From JAJYIW01 sp963781665 (lineage in GTDB: Bacteria > Chloroflexota > Anaerolineae > Anaerolineales > Anaerolineaceae): a stretch of 64,000 nt of DNA. Numbering within the stretch: position 1 is the stretch's first letter; the number at the start of each line of letters is the position of its first letter. A program made the position numbers and the translations under genes. Positions 30,074-40,543 of this stretch are shown piece by piece. The stretch covers positions 5,332,001 to 5,396,000 of the forward strand of contig CAWAGA010000002.1 in the NCBI GenBank assembly GCA_963781665.1. The letters run 5' to 3'. The notes below the pieces were generated by a model. It worked only from the letters and a program-made list of their open reading frames with translations, did not search any database and was not told the DNA's origin.

Positions 30074-30610
30074 TCAAGCCGGGATTTTCCGGAATAGCTC
30101 GGCAATCTCGTCCAATTGAATCCAAATTAAAGCAAAAATACCTCCTGCCAGCGCAATCAATACCCAACCCGCAAGGTCTAGCTGAACCAGGCTCGTGTTA
30201 TTGAGGTATATAACAGTCCCGCTGACTGCGGACAGTAACATAAGGCCCGCGGCTCTCACAACGTGAAATGGGGTGACCGGTTTTTCAGAGGGGCCAAAAC
30301 AATTGCACGAGGTGTCAATTTTCCGGATGACTACAGAAGATAAGGCAATGCTAAAGGCCAGGTACATGAGAAATGATAGTAAATAGCCGTACAACAGAAA
30401 AAAGCTCCCGACCAGCATTAAGAGTACAACCAGGATCTCACCACTTAGGAAAAGATAGGCGAGGGCCGAACTGAATTGCTTAGGGAAAAACTTGAACCGG
30501 GTGATCGCATCCGTAAAAGAAGAAACATCTTGGATTTTTCCGTAAGCCGAGATGGCAAAAATTAATCCAATGACAATCCGGCTAAAGGCTATCCAGTATG
30601 TGGTAAACAT
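30074..30610 (-). CDS. MauE-like membrane redox protein
   Basis: 178 residues, four membrane helices, CNCFG motif (Cys102/Cys104), AAAGGAGG ribosome site. Very close to the copies at 23.7 and 43.0 kb. Pairs with the MauD-like thioredoxin for extracytoplasmic disulfide chemistry (family knowledge); the peptide substrate is inferred. Confidence 0.85.
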   Translation of the reverse strand: MFTTYWIAFSRIVIGLIFAISAYGKIQDVSSFTDAITRFKFFPKQFSSALAYLFLSGEILVVLLMLVGSFFLLYGYLLSFLMYLAFSIALSSVVIRKIDTSCNCFGPSEKPVTPFHVVRAAGLMLLSAVSGTVIYLNNTSLVQLDLAGWVLIALAGGIFALIWIQLDEIAELFRKIPA

Positions 30611-30745
30611 AGTCCCCTCCTTTTCGTATTTTTCTGATAGTTACCATGCCTCGCAAGTTCCCTATCAATACACCTGCCTTCTAATTGCCGTACCATCTAG
30701 GGGTGAGAGCAAAGCCAGCAAATGGCTGTTCGTAGGTTAAAGAAA

Positions 30746-33455
30746 TTACCTATAATTCCTCCGGGTTAAAGGTGGTGTAAGTGTTGGCATACCCTGGATG
30801 GATAGATAACAATTGTTGGACAGGTAATAAGCCTGGATATAACTGAGACCAGTCAGGTTCTTTTGGACCAAACAATCCCGGTAAGCATCCGACATCCTTT
30901 GGGCACCGGCCAGGGTGGTCATGATATCTCCTCCGGTAGATATTTTTTCCAACGCTCCCACTTCTTCCTCGGTATATCCGTATAAGAGTGGGTCGGTGAA
31001 GTCTTCATAACCATCCGTTTTATACTGCAGGATGGATTCTCTGGACTACCTTGAACTGCTCGGGATCTTGCCCCACACTTTCTTGAGGTAGTACCGATTT
31101 ACGGGGACTGTACGCGCCAAAGATGCCGGGGCGGCTGGAAAGGTATTGGATCCAGGTCCAACAGGCATGCGCCTTGGCTTGGGTGGTATAACCGGAGATA
31201 TAGTAGCCGGCCATCTGATAAGCCATGCTCATTGGCTCACCTGAAGCTAACAACGGGAATGGCGCGTAACCTACCTTGAAGGCGAAATCTTTTTCATAAA
31301 GTGGATTTTGAAGAGCTGTATTGGGGTCAGGGTTAAAGTTCTGGAAGCCATTGGTCACCCATAAGGCTGTTTGTCCCTGGGAAATGGTTTGATCGTACTC
31401 GTTGACGTGGGAGAAGCTGTATAGATTAAGCGTACCATGCTGGAAGAGGGGTTTGAACCAGGCAAACGCCTTATTCACGGCGTCGCTGGTAAAGGTAGCT
31501 TTGGGTGGTTGGACCGATGTATCCAGGTAAGGGATTTGCTGGGCAAATAACACTTGGTATCCTCTATCCCAAAAACCATAAATTGGTGGATTAGCAGAGA
31601 GATCAGCTGCCTGACTGGCGATGGAGACCAAATCGTCCAGCGTCCAACCGGCTTGAGGCAAGCGAATACCCAGCCGGGTTAATAAATTGGCATTATAAGC
31701 GATGTATTCCAGCATGACACCCGCCGGTAAGCCGTACAATTTACCATCCATCTCGAAAGGAGTAAAAAAGGCGGGATAAAAATCGTCTCGTAGGGCGGGG
31801 TCCGCATCCAGCAAGGGCGTCAAATCGAGGACGTCGCCCGGCGTGATCTGCGGATAGGGAGAGTTCATATGAGGGGCTATATACAAGAAACAGTCGTAGC
31901 TCTTAGCCAGCGATCGGACTTCATTGCCCCGGTCGGAAGCCAGCGGCGTTGGAGCGTCAATTGGGGCCGCAGTAAGGACTGTGATCTCAGGGTAACTTTT
32001 TTCAAAATCCTTGATGACTTCATCAAAAAGCATTTCGAAAGTGGCATCATAACTCACCATCGCGCCAGGTAGCCTTTCCCAATCAAAGGTAATGGTTTTC
32101 TCATTTTCGGGTAGATTGGTGGGTGTGGCGAGTGGGGGATTGATTGCTACCGGCTGGGCGGTAACAGTGGCCGTGGCTTGAGCCTGAGCCCGGGCTGAGG
32201 AAGTTATGGTCTGAAGAGCATCCGCTAGATCGGTACCGGACTGAATGGCGTTAGCTATAGCTTGCTCTACAGTATATAGCGTATCCCCAAGTCCCTGCGA
32301 ATAGTACCAGGCATGAGCTAGACCGTATTGCAGCGCACTTCTTTCAGGCTCGCTCAGACTGGCGTAGTAAGGAGAAGCCTCCACCAGCGATTGGCGTGCC
32401 GGAAGAAGCCCACTGGTTTGTTCTCCACTAAGATCCTGATGGGAGAGAAAGTTTAGCCAGGCCCAGGCAGCTTGGGGAGATTTGGTTCCTGAGCTGATAG
32501 CCCCACAGTTGGCACTAGCTGGGGTGGTATGGTCAGTTGGCTGTCCCACCGGATAGGGTAGGTAACCCCCCTGGCTGTTGCCACCACTCACGAAGGGGGA
32601 ACTGATCCACATGGCCGCCTGGTTATTCTTCAGTAGGTTCTGTAGATTCGTAATTTGATTGGTCTGATATGCTCCATTGATCGCCGGTTGCAAAGGGTAT
32701 AGCTTTTTATCTTTAGCCAGTTGCACGTACCAGGCAAGGTTATTGGCTATTCCCTTTGCATCTACCTGGCTACTATTTGCAGATAGTTGTTGTACCAGCA
32801 AGGGATCCAGGATATCGCCATACAGCCCATCCACAAAGCCATAGATGGTCTGGTTATCGGTTATGCTGCCCAATTGGGAGATGAGCGCTTGGAATTGATC
32901 CCAGGTCCATCCCGGCTGGGGGTAAGAAACGTGAGCCTGGTCGAAGAGGCCCGGGTTGTAATAAATCCCTTGTAAGAATATCGTCAGCGGTATCCCATAT
33001 GGGTTACCTTGAGCATCAGAGCAGGCCGTCAGCGAGCCGAGCCAGAGGTCGTTGAGGTTGAAATCCTTTGCTTGCTCCAGCAGGGGCTGCAATGGCAGTA
33101 TGCCGGGAAGAGTAGCTGGATTGGATCCGGGTAGATAGACCACATCGGCCTGCTTGGCAATATCTGCATCGGCCAACGGCGCCGGGTGGTCTTGCTTGAT
33201 CACGGTGACCGTAATCGCAGGGTTCTGCTTGTGGAATTCGTCCGCCAACGCCTGAAAATCGACCCCTACATCGAAGTTCATGTCGGCAAAGGTGATGGTG
33301 ATATTACTGGATTTATCCATTTGATTGGCATTTGGAGGAGTTGCCTGGCCACAGGCCGAGATAATAATTATGAACAATATAAGCGTTAATCGTGTCAGGA
33401 CCTCTGTTTTTTTGAGGAAATGTATCATCGAGATGCTCACCTTATATTCCGGCAT
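30746..33455 (-). pseudogene. Tandem solute-binding lipoprotein with one frameshift
   Basis: Full-length homologue of the binding lipoprotein family: lipobox IISAC (Cys35), first domain (YPQPGWTWDQFQAL), linker (TVTAQPVAINPPLATPTN), second domain (LPQAGWTLDDLV). One extra base at about 31040 changes VVQESILQYKTDGYED into VVQRIHPAV-stop, leaving the last ~95 codons (VGALEKISTGGDIMTTLAGA to the end at 30746) in another frame. All else is intact, so this is either a recent loss or a base-call error. A truncated 811-residue product might still fold in its first domain. Confidence 0.8.
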
Positions 33456-33522
33456 GGAAGCCGCTAAGAACTTAATTTATTTCAATTTGAATGGAAAATT
33501 AATTGTGCAGGTAACCCAATTT

Positions 33523-33570
33523 CATTGTAATAACTCCGCGTTTTTATTCAACTGCGGTTAACCGTAATTC
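33523..33570. promoter_or_regulatory. Cassette operator variant with upstream CATTGTAATA
   Basis: CATTGTAATA at 33523-33532 is followed 26 bp later by ACTGCGGTTAACCGTAATTC (box 33549-33570), with the half-site CGG/CCG instead of TGG/CCA. That change brings it nearer to the Bacillus ComA half-site GCGG. It lies 95 bp before the start of the binding-lipoprotein gene to its left and next to transposon debris on its right. Confidence 0.6.
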
Positions 33571-33775
33571 TACAATTATTTTTACTCCGGCGACTCTGGC
33601 GGCGATGGCACAAACAGAACAAAGCAAAGGTGTCCTCAGAGCTCAAGAATTTCAAGTTTGCGGAGTTTGCATAGGATGGGTTGGGGGCTCGATCGCAGAC
33701 CCAACCCCAGCAATTGACCTATCCCAAGAACATTTTCGCCCGAAACCCATCATTGAGGTGGCTTATTATGTAATG

Positions 33776-33851
33776 GTGGGTTGAAAGCAGCTGGCATTCA
33801 ACCGAGAATGCTTTCCATAACCAAGTCCATTCATGAGCTTTCAACCCACCC
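33776..33851. repeat. 14-bp perfect inverted repeat
   Basis: GGTGGGTTGAAAGC (33776-33789) and GCTTTCAACCCACC (33838-33851), 48 bases apart, at the left edge of a transposase remnant. Probably old insertion-sequence ends or a small hairpin element. A further GGGTTGGG/CCCAACCC pair lies at about 33680-33710. Confidence 0.5.
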
Positions 33852-34063
33852 TACGGCTGCCTGCTTTCATGGCGCCGGCTGTGGTCATCTTGTATGTTTG
33901 GTGCTTGGCTACGGGAACGCAAACCATTCGTGCCGGAAAACGGCACCTGGTGGATCGCAAAGATCGGCGGGATTTGAGCCTTTTTCAAATCGGTTTGCGT
34001 ATGATTGAGCGCCAATTGACCAATGACCTTGTAATTCAAATTCGATTATGTGCCTATCATTGA
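33833..34063 (+). pseudogene. Transposase C-terminal fragment
   Basis: The frame ends with GKRHLVDRKDRRDLSLFQIG and LRMIERQLTNDL, resembling the C-terminus of IS4-type transposases as I remember them; no catalytic DDE region is present. A short relic left in the gap between two cassette genes; 34064-34252 shows nothing more. Confidence 0.45.
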
Positions 34064-34252
34064 GCCTTATATGGCTAAACTGTCAGGTGACTAGAAAATT
34101 ACTTATGAAGACAATACTCATTCATATGAAAAACAGGTCAGGGAATAAGAGGTGAATCGATGAAGATAAGCATCTTGACTTCAATTGGAACCTGATCCAT
34201 CCTGAAGGTTGAAATCGATGCTGGTGCAAGGTTTTAGCAGGCGCAGGCAAGC

Positions 34253-34852
34253 CTAAACAACTGTGGCTTTCTCCTTTTGTGAAATTAGTTTTATGATCAA
34301 CACCCCTTTTATTTTTTCAAATGGAACAGGACCATTCGTAATCGAATCCAGTGAACCCATCAGCCAATCTCCTTTGACAAATAAGCTTCTCTCCGGAACG
34401 ATGGTTTCCTGGGTCCCACCTTCCCAGATCACCGCTTCGTCTTGCCACGCTTGGGTAGAATTTGTGATGAAAGGGACGGAGGTATCGACTGAAAACCTTG
34501 TTAAGAAATAATGAAAATATCGATCGTCAAGGATACTTTCCAGATGCCCCAATTTTGTTCGCCCAGTCACTAAAACATCCCTTGGAAGACCGATAACCCT
34601 TTTGATCAGGAAGGAGTGGTCATTATGGGTCAATTCGCTCCAGGCCTCAAAAACGACAATCGTCCCTCTTTTAATCATTTTTAGAGGGCAATATCTGACA
34701 GCCAGAACTCGATCGCCATCCATCAAGTAAGGTGCCATACTGAAACCTTCGACCGTCACGACTAGAAAGCAAAAGTGAAGGATGATATAGGTCATTGTTA
34801 CAAAGGCAAAGCCGACAATTATGAGTAACCAGGTGATAGAAGAGACTATCAT
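34253..34852 (-). CDS. S26 (type I) signal peptidase
   Basis: 199 residues. Membrane helix about 6-33, nucleophile box VEGFSMAPYLMDGDRV (Ser38), Lys84 in FLIKRVIGLPRD, C-terminal box FVKGDWLMGSLDS. Dyad intact. It is separated from its peptide gene (39.9 kb) by the binding lipoprotein and the WD-repeat lipoprotein, a layout found only in this cassette. Confidence 0.87.
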   Translation of the reverse strand: MIVSSITWLLIIVGFAFVTMTYIILHFCFLVVTVEGFSMAPYLMDGDRVLAVRYCPLKMIKRGTIVVFEAWSELTHNDHSFLIKRVIGLPRDVLVTGRTKLGHLESILDDRYFHYFLTRFSVDTSVPFITNSTQAWQDEAVIWEGGTQETIVPERSLFVKGDWLMGSLDSITNGPVPFEKIKGVLIIKLISQKEKATVV

Positions 34853-34943
34853 TATTAATACAAATCACCAATGAATAAAGACGAGGAAATAAATCGTCTT
34901 TCGACAATTAGATCCAATGTCAAAATGAAAAAAGTGTCTTGAT

Positions 34944-36956
34944 CTATGGCACTTTCCACAAAATCACCGTTCCATCTTCTCTCGAGAGCGAGGCCAATAT
35001 CTGGTTGTCCGGGCTGAAGGCTAACTCTTCGGGTTGATTTGCCCATCCATCTAGCACCTGCAAAATGCTTCCATCCTTTGGGTTTCGTAAAACAATTCGA
35101 TCTCCACCTGTCACCAAGTAATTCCCTTCCGGGCTAAACGCAGTACTGGTGACATCACCCCAAATACCAAAACTACCATTACGCACATTAATATCCCAAA
35201 CCATACCTGAATTCGTGACCAGATGATAGCCATCTGGTGACCATTGCACATTTTGATAATGATTGCCTGTGAACCCAAGATCGATTAGTAGTTTTCCTGT
35301 TGCTACATCCCATACAAGACCCTCGTTCACTCCTGCCAATCTTTTTCCATCCGGTGACCAGGCGATATAGACCACATTGACCAATTCCTGGGAAAAAATA
35401 ATAGTCTTTTTCACGTTCCAATTGGAAACATCCCAAATCGAGATTGTGCTCGACCAAACCCCGCTTGAGTTAACATTATGGCACAAGCTGGCAAATAACT
35501 TACCATCTGGTGACCAGCCCATATTATCTGATATTGGACTGGGATTCGTTACCGTTTTACTTTGAGCACCGGACTGAATATCCCAGATGATAATTTCCTG
35601 TCCTTGTTGGGTAGCAATATGCTCCCCATCAGGAGACCATGCGACTGGTCCATCTGAAGTTCCCTCCCCAATTGTTCTAAGTATTTCACCGCTGGAGCGA
35701 TCCCAAATAACCACCGGGCCGCCAATAGGGCTGGCAGCTAACGCCTTGCTATCCGGTGACCAGGCAAAATCCACCAGGCCATAATAGCCTTCCAGATACG
35801 CCAGGATCTGTTGGTTGCCGTTGAGATTTCCTTCGATCACGTGGTTTGTTCCATCCAGGAAAAGGAAGCTCTTTCCCTCCGCCAACCAGAAAGCTCCAAT
35901 ACCACCAGAAACTGGTATCGATTGGACTATCTCACCATCACTTATCCGGTAGAGATTTATGGCACCTTGATCCATCCTAGCCAGGACCATCCGCCCATCC
36001 GGGCTAACCGCTAAGGATTGAACCTGGTCTGTTACTTCGATTTGCCATATCACTTTACTGGAATGGCTGTCTATTAAAGTTAATGCCCCATCATGGGCAA
36101 GGGTGCAATCCTTGAGGCAGGATACATATCTCGATCCCACCAATAACTGCGAACTGTCGTTGGTCCAGATGAGACTAGAAACGGCATATCCTGCTCGGAA
36201 GAGTGGTTGGCGGGTCACGATCTTACCTGTGATCGCGTCCCACACGGTGACCTGGCCATTATTGTCCCCTCCCGTTATCTGTTTCCCATCTGGGGACCAA
36301 GCCAATGTACTTGGTGGAATACCGTCGAGAGGAATTTGACCGGTGAGATAACCATGAGAGCGGTCAAGAATGCGCAAAGTCAGATCCTGGATAGAAATAA
36401 CGATTTTCTGGTTATCCTGTGACCAGGCTACTGTATTGAGCTTTGGTTCGCTGATCGCCCAAAGTGGTGTTCCGCTAACACTGTCCCAAAGAATGAGGAG
36501 ACCGCTGTCCAATCCAGTAAGAAAAACTTTGCCATCCGGGCTGAGAGAAAGGTTGCGTATCGTGCTCTTCGCCGCTTGTCCGGTGGTTCGGCACCAGTTC
36601 TGGCTGCCGTCTGCTACCTGGTAAGAGCAGATGGTAATCCGGCTACCCACAACGACAATTCGACCGTCGCTAGTCATATCGACAAATTGAAGTGGCCCTT
36701 TGGACAAGCGTAGGTTGGCTCCAGCCGGAAGCGGATCTGTTACCGGGGTTGGCATCGGGGTTGGAAACTGGGTTGCGGTAGGTGTCACTAACGGAACAGC
36801 GGTTTGCGTGGCGGGAGGTACTCGTATAACGGTCTGGCTAGGGAGAGGCGCAATTGCTGATAGAGACCGGGTGGCAGGAGCCGATGTGGGGGAAGAACAA
36901 GAAACCAGCGTTACCAAGATCATAAAAATCAGAAACATCGTCTTTGTGATTCGCAT
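34944..36956 (-). CDS. WD40-repeat beta-propeller lipoprotein
   Basis: About 670 residues from the ATG at 36954-36956, which has AAGGA eight bases upstream; an upstream ATG at 37004 gives an unlikely signal sequence. Lipobox LVTLVSC, a Pro/Thr linker (ATQFPTPMPTP), then 10-14 WD-like repeats with the recurring WSPDGK and VWDxxTG or IWDxxSG pattern. WD propellers are binding scaffolds and no enzyme domain is seen. It lies between the binding lipoprotein and the signal peptidase, the only cassette with such a gene, so it may be an accessory surface protein. Confidence 0.85.
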   Translation of the reverse strand: MRITKTMFLIFMILVTLVSCSSPTSAPATRSLSAIAPLPSQTVIRVPPATQTAVPLVTPTATQFPTPMPTPVTDPLPAGANLRLSKGPLQFVDMTSDGRIVVVGSRITICSYQVADGSQNWCRTTGQAAKSTIRNLSLSPDGKVFLTGLDSGLLILWDSVSGTPLWAISEPKLNTVAWSQDNQKIVISIQDLTLRILDRSHGYLTGQIPLDGIPPSTLAWSPDGKQITGGDNNGQVTVWDAITGKIVTRQPLFRAGYAVSSLIWTNDSSQLLVGSRYVSCLKDCTLAHDGALTLIDSHSSKVIWQIEVTDQVQSLAVSPDGRMVLARMDQGAINLYRISDGEIVQSIPVSGGIGAFWLAEGKSFLFLDGTNHVIEGNLNGNQQILAYLEGYYGLVDFAWSPDSKALAASPIGGPVVIWDRSSGEILRTIGEGTSDGPVAWSPDGEHIATQQGQEIIIWDIQSGAQSKTVTNPSPISDNMGWSPDGKLFASLCHNVNSSGVWSSTISIWDVSNWNVKKTIIFSQELVNVVYIAWSPDGKRLAGVNEGLVWDVATGKLLIDLGFTGNHYQNVQWSPDGYHLVTNSGMVWDINVRNGSFGIWGDVTSTAFSPEGNYLVTGGDRIVLRNPKDGSILQVLDGWANQPEELAFSPDNQILASLSREDGTVILWKVP

Positions 36957-37073
36957 GGCAAACATCCTTCTTTCTCTATCGACTAGCTTTTTACCTTTCT
37001 TCACCTTTTTTTGCCCAGTTTCGTCTATAACCTCGTGTTATGAAACAGGTAATATCTTGATTTACCGAGCTAT

Positions 37074-39701
37074 TCAAGGTTGAGGCGTTACTTGTGGTGG
37101 TACATAACAGCTTTGGACCAATTGGAAGAGCTGAACCGAGCTCATGCCTTTCAGGTTTTTTTCAGAAATACAAGCATAATAAACATCCGATTGGCGCTGA
37201 GCCTCTGCTAAGGCAGTCGCTGCATCCAGTCCCTCGGCGACATGTACTTGTGCCCACACGAATTCAGTATCGTACGGCCATAGCAAGGGATCAGAACTGT
37301 CAGTGTAGGCCTCCCCATTGTATTGTTGGATAGCAGTTTGAACAACAGCAAAGCGAGCAGGGTCCTGGCCTACGCTTTCTTCGGGCAGCACCGATTGGCG
37401 AGGACTATAACCGCCAAAGACGGTGGGGTGATCGGAAAGGTATTGGATCCAAGTCCAACAAGCGTCCGCTTTCGCTTGTGCTGTGTGAGCAGAGATGTAG
37501 TATCCGACCATGCTCAAATCAGAACTAGCGGGCAGTCCGGAAGCCAAGATCGGAAATGGTACGTACCCGACCTTAAATGGGAGATCGTTATCAAAAATAG
37601 GTTGCGCATTCATGTTCGCAGGATTCTGGTTGTAGTTGCGAAAACCATCAGTGCTCCAGAAGGCTACCTGCCCGTTCTGAACAGCTTTCATGAAATTCGC
37701 ATACTCCACATTATTCGTGGTGTATAGCGTTTTACTCTGAATAAGTTGCTGGAACCAGGTAAAGGTTTTAGTCATCGCATCTGTATTGAAAACTGCTTTT
37801 GGGGGTTGGACAGAAGCATCGTAAAACTGGACTCCCTGGTTGCGCAGGACCCAATTGACGTCATTTCCAAATCCGTAGACAGGGTTAGCCGCAGAAGGAT
37901 TGGCTGCCTGGGCAGCTAAGGTCAGGAAATCCTGGAAAGTCCAACCGGTCTTCGGAAAGGGGATCCCCAGTTTTGTGAGAAGATCCGCATTATAAGCGAT
38001 GAAATACACATCCACGCCGGCCGGCAAGCCGTATTGTTTCCCATCTTTTTGGAAAGGTGTGAGATAGACGGGGAAGAAATCATCCCGGAGAGTTGGACTA
38101 GCATCCAGAAAGGGACTCAGATCGAGCAAATCATCGCCCAAAAGAGTCTGGTAAAACATCTGCGGGCTAGCAAATTCGAAGCAATCGTCGTTCTGGGCCA
38201 GGACACGAAAGCCATTCCCATCAACAGGCCAATTAAAATCCGGACCAAAGGTCACCTTGAGATCAGGATGAGTTTTATTAAATTCGGCCATCAAAGCCTT
38301 CAATTCAGGCCCGTTGTAAGTTTTAGTCGGATCGGTGGTGATCACCGTGGCTTCATCGAATTTAATCAAGGTAATCTCCGCTGGCAGATTGGTAGGCATG
38401 GCCTGAGGCGTATTGACGGGTTGGGCGGTTGGGGTAGCAGTAGCTTGTGAAAATGCAGTCAAAGAATTGGCTATGCCTTGCACCGCTGAAACCATATCCG
38501 TTCCAGATTGGATGGCGTTGGCGATGGCCTGCTCGACGGTATAAAGAGTGTTCCCTAAACCGGGTGGATAGTACCAGGCATGTTCCAGTCCGTACTGCAA
38601 GGCGCTTCTCATCTTCTCGTTCAGACTGTCAAAGTAGGGAGAAAGACCAGCCAGTGACCGGCGAGCAGGCAAAATACCGCTTTTCTGATCCCCACTCAAA
38701 TCGTGCTGGGATAGAAAATCCAACCAGTCCCAGCCTGCCTTTGGATTCTTCGATCCGGCACTGACCGCTCCACAACCCGCAAACACCGGGGTGGTATGAT
38801 CGGTAGGTTGTTCCACAGGATAAGGCAAGTAGACCCTTTGATTTCCAGTGGCAGTCGTATAGGTAGTCGTTGAACTAAGCCACATTGCCGCTCGATCGTT
38901 GTTAAGGATCATGGTGATCGGGTCTTGGTAATTTAGCCCGTTCACTGCAGGCAGCTTGGGGAAAAGCTTTTGTTCTTTTGCCAACTCTTGATACCATCCT
39001 ATGCCAGCAGCCATCGCTTGCGCGTCCACTTTACCACCATTAGAAACCATCGCCTGACCCAGTAAGGGATCCAACAGCGAGCCGTCCGGGCCATCTACAA
39101 AACCATAAAGAGTTGTCTGACCGGCCGTCTGCCCTAATTGGGAGACGAGTTGCTGGAATTGCTTCCAGGTCCAACCGGGTTGAGGATAAGCGACCTGATA
39201 GCGGTCAAGAATTGCAGGGTTGAAATAGATGCCTTGCAGAGAAAGTGTCAGGGGTACTCCATACGGATTGCCCTGGGCATCCGAGCAGGCTGCCATCGAT
39301 CCTGGCCAAAGGTCACTAGCTTTGAAGTCACTGGCCGCATCCAGCAATGGCTGCAAGGGAGTGAACCCGGGCAAGGCAGCCGGGTTCTCGCCATTGAGGA
39401 GGATGACATCAGCTTGTCTGGCGATGTCGACTTCTGCTAGCTGCACCGAATGATCCACCGGGATTACGGATACTGTGATGGTTGGATTCTTGTGATGGAA
39501 CTCATCTGCCAACTTCTGATAGTCGATACCATGGTTCGGTTGGAGATCGGCAAAGGTAATGGTAATGATGGAAGACCCGGTTACAGAGGTTGATGATGCC
39601 AGCGTGGGTTGGCTACAAGCAGCCGCCGTTAGAATGGAAATAACAGCAGCATAATTAAAAAACCTCGTAAATATGGTCACAATTATCGATTTCATACACA
39701 T
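37074..39701 (-). CDS. Tandem family-1 solute-binding lipoprotein
   Basis: 875 residues. Signal peptide with lipobox TAAAC (Cys29). First domain about 40-420 (YPQPGWTWKQFQQL, KAGWDWLDFLSQHD), linker (QATATPTAQPVNTPQAMPTN), second domain to the end (FPKTGWTFQDFL, DACWTWIQYLSDHP). The start could also be the ATG two codons later. It stands right after the 39.9-kb peptide gene. Intact. Confidence 0.85.
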   Translation of the reverse strand: MCMKSIIVTIFTRFFNYAAVISILTAAACSQPTLASSTSVTGSSIITITFADLQPNHGIDYQKLADEFHHKNPTITVSVIPVDHSVQLAEVDIARQADVILLNGENPAALPGFTPLQPLLDAASDFKASDLWPGSMAACSDAQGNPYGVPLTLSLQGIYFNPAILDRYQVAYPQPGWTWKQFQQLVSQLGQTAGQTTLYGFVDGPDGSLLDPLLGQAMVSNGGKVDAQAMAAGIGWYQELAKEQKLFPKLPAVNGLNYQDPITMILNNDRAAMWLSSTTTYTTATGNQRVYLPYPVEQPTDHTTPVFAGCGAVSAGSKNPKAGWDWLDFLSQHDLSGDQKSGILPARRSLAGLSPYFDSLNEKMRSALQYGLEHAWYYPPGLGNTLYTVEQAIANAIQSGTDMVSAVQGIANSLTAFSQATATPTAQPVNTPQAMPTNLPAEITLIKFDEATVITTDPTKTYNGPELKALMAEFNKTHPDLKVTFGPDFNWPVDGNGFRVLAQNDDCFEFASPQMFYQTLLGDDLLDLSPFLDASPTLRDDFFPVYLTPFQKDGKQYGLPAGVDVYFIAYNADLLTKLGIPFPKTGWTFQDFLTLAAQAANPSAANPVYGFGNDVNWVLRNQGVQFYDASVQPPKAVFNTDAMTKTFTWFQQLIQSKTLYTTNNVEYANFMKAVQNGQVAFWSTDGFRNYNQNPANMNAQPIFDNDLPFKVGYVPFPILASGLPASSDLSMVGYYISAHTAQAKADACWTWIQYLSDHPTVFGGYSPRQSVLPEESVGQDPARFAVVQTAIQQYNGEAYTDSSDPLLWPYDTEFVWAQVHVAEGLDAATALAEAQRQSDVYYACISEKNLKGMSSVQLFQLVQSCYVPPQVTPQP

Positions 39702-39881
39702 GCTCTTTTAAACAATCACGATTGCTTTCCTAAATTACCTGATTAATTTTATCATTTATAGCACTTTTCCCAATATTGTTAGTTCATCCTTTATTTTTTT
39801 GATTGGTTATAGGGGTCTATTCCTACCATATCGGAGGATATTGTGGGAATTAATCCGAATTACCATAACAATCTAATAGTG

Positions 39882-39909
39882 GGGATAGAGATTGTGAATT
39901 CCCTATCCC
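39882..39909 (-). other. Stem-loop after Cys-rich peptide gene
   Basis: GGGATAG (39882-39888) pairs with CTATCCC (39903-39909), 14-base loop, 56 bases past the peptide stop. Same relative place as in the other cassettes, different sequence. No U-run. Confidence 0.5.
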
Positions 39910-39964
39910 TACAGGATGTTTATTAGGATCAAAAGAAGCATGTATCCAATATTGTCCTAGTTCA

Positions 39965-40321
39965 TCAAGTTGGACATGAACATGTGGAACAAACTTGGGT
40001 TATGCAATTGGGTTGACTTTGACATGGATAGTAACATTGCACCAAATTGGCAGCACATTCCGAACTGTTGGAATACCACTTTGTTTCGGTGTAATAACAA
40101 TTCTTTACGCTTCCAACAACTCGTTCACCACAATAACTTCCGCAATCATAACCACCACATTGATAAATAAACGGCGACGGTGGGGGACATGTAAACATTG
40201 CCTTAGCTGTTGTTTCTGGAATGAATTTATCTACAAATTTGTTGACGGCTTGTGAAATGAACTTTCGTTCATCCATAAGACGACTTACTAACGACAAAAT
40301 AGCATTCAATTGAACAAACAT
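39965..40321 (-). CDS. Cys-rich secreted peptide precursor (12-Cys core)
   Basis: 118 residues; GAAAGGAGAG before the ATG. The leader (1-41) ends AVNKFVDKFIPETTAKA, giving A-K-A at 39-41. The core has 12 Cys in 77 residues, aligned with the 14.2- and 47.2-kb peptides: DCGSYCGERVVG, NCYYTE, and a CSTCSCPT end. No known family; a six-disulfide secreted peptide is likely. First gene of its cassette. Confidence 0.78.
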   Translation of the reverse strand: MFVQLNAILSLVSRLMDERKFISQAVNKFVDKFIPETTAKAMFTCPPPSPFIYQCGGYDCGSYCGERVVGSVKNCYYTETKWYSNSSECAANLVQCYYPCQSQPNCITQVCSTCSCPT

Positions 40322-40404
40322 AGTTTCTCTCCTTTCAATCTATATTGAAAAATGATTATTTTGCGATGTTTCTTTATTCTTTTTCATATTATTTTCCCTA
40401 CCAT

Positions 40405-40411
40405 CACCTCC
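40405..40411 (-). promoter_or_regulatory. Upstream GGAGGTG element
   Basis: GGAGGTG on the minus strand, 84 nt before the peptide start. It could open only a 7-codon frame at an unfavourable spacing. Same element as in siblings. Confidence 0.45.
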
Positions 40412-40543
40412 ATTTTTTAGATTTTTAGTAGAGCTTGTTAAATCATATCCACAAGTCTCGTTGAGCGTCTTGCTTTTACAAGGAGTTATTCATTAATTGA
40501 TTTCAACCCTTCCCAATATCAACATGCATTCACCCTTCACACC

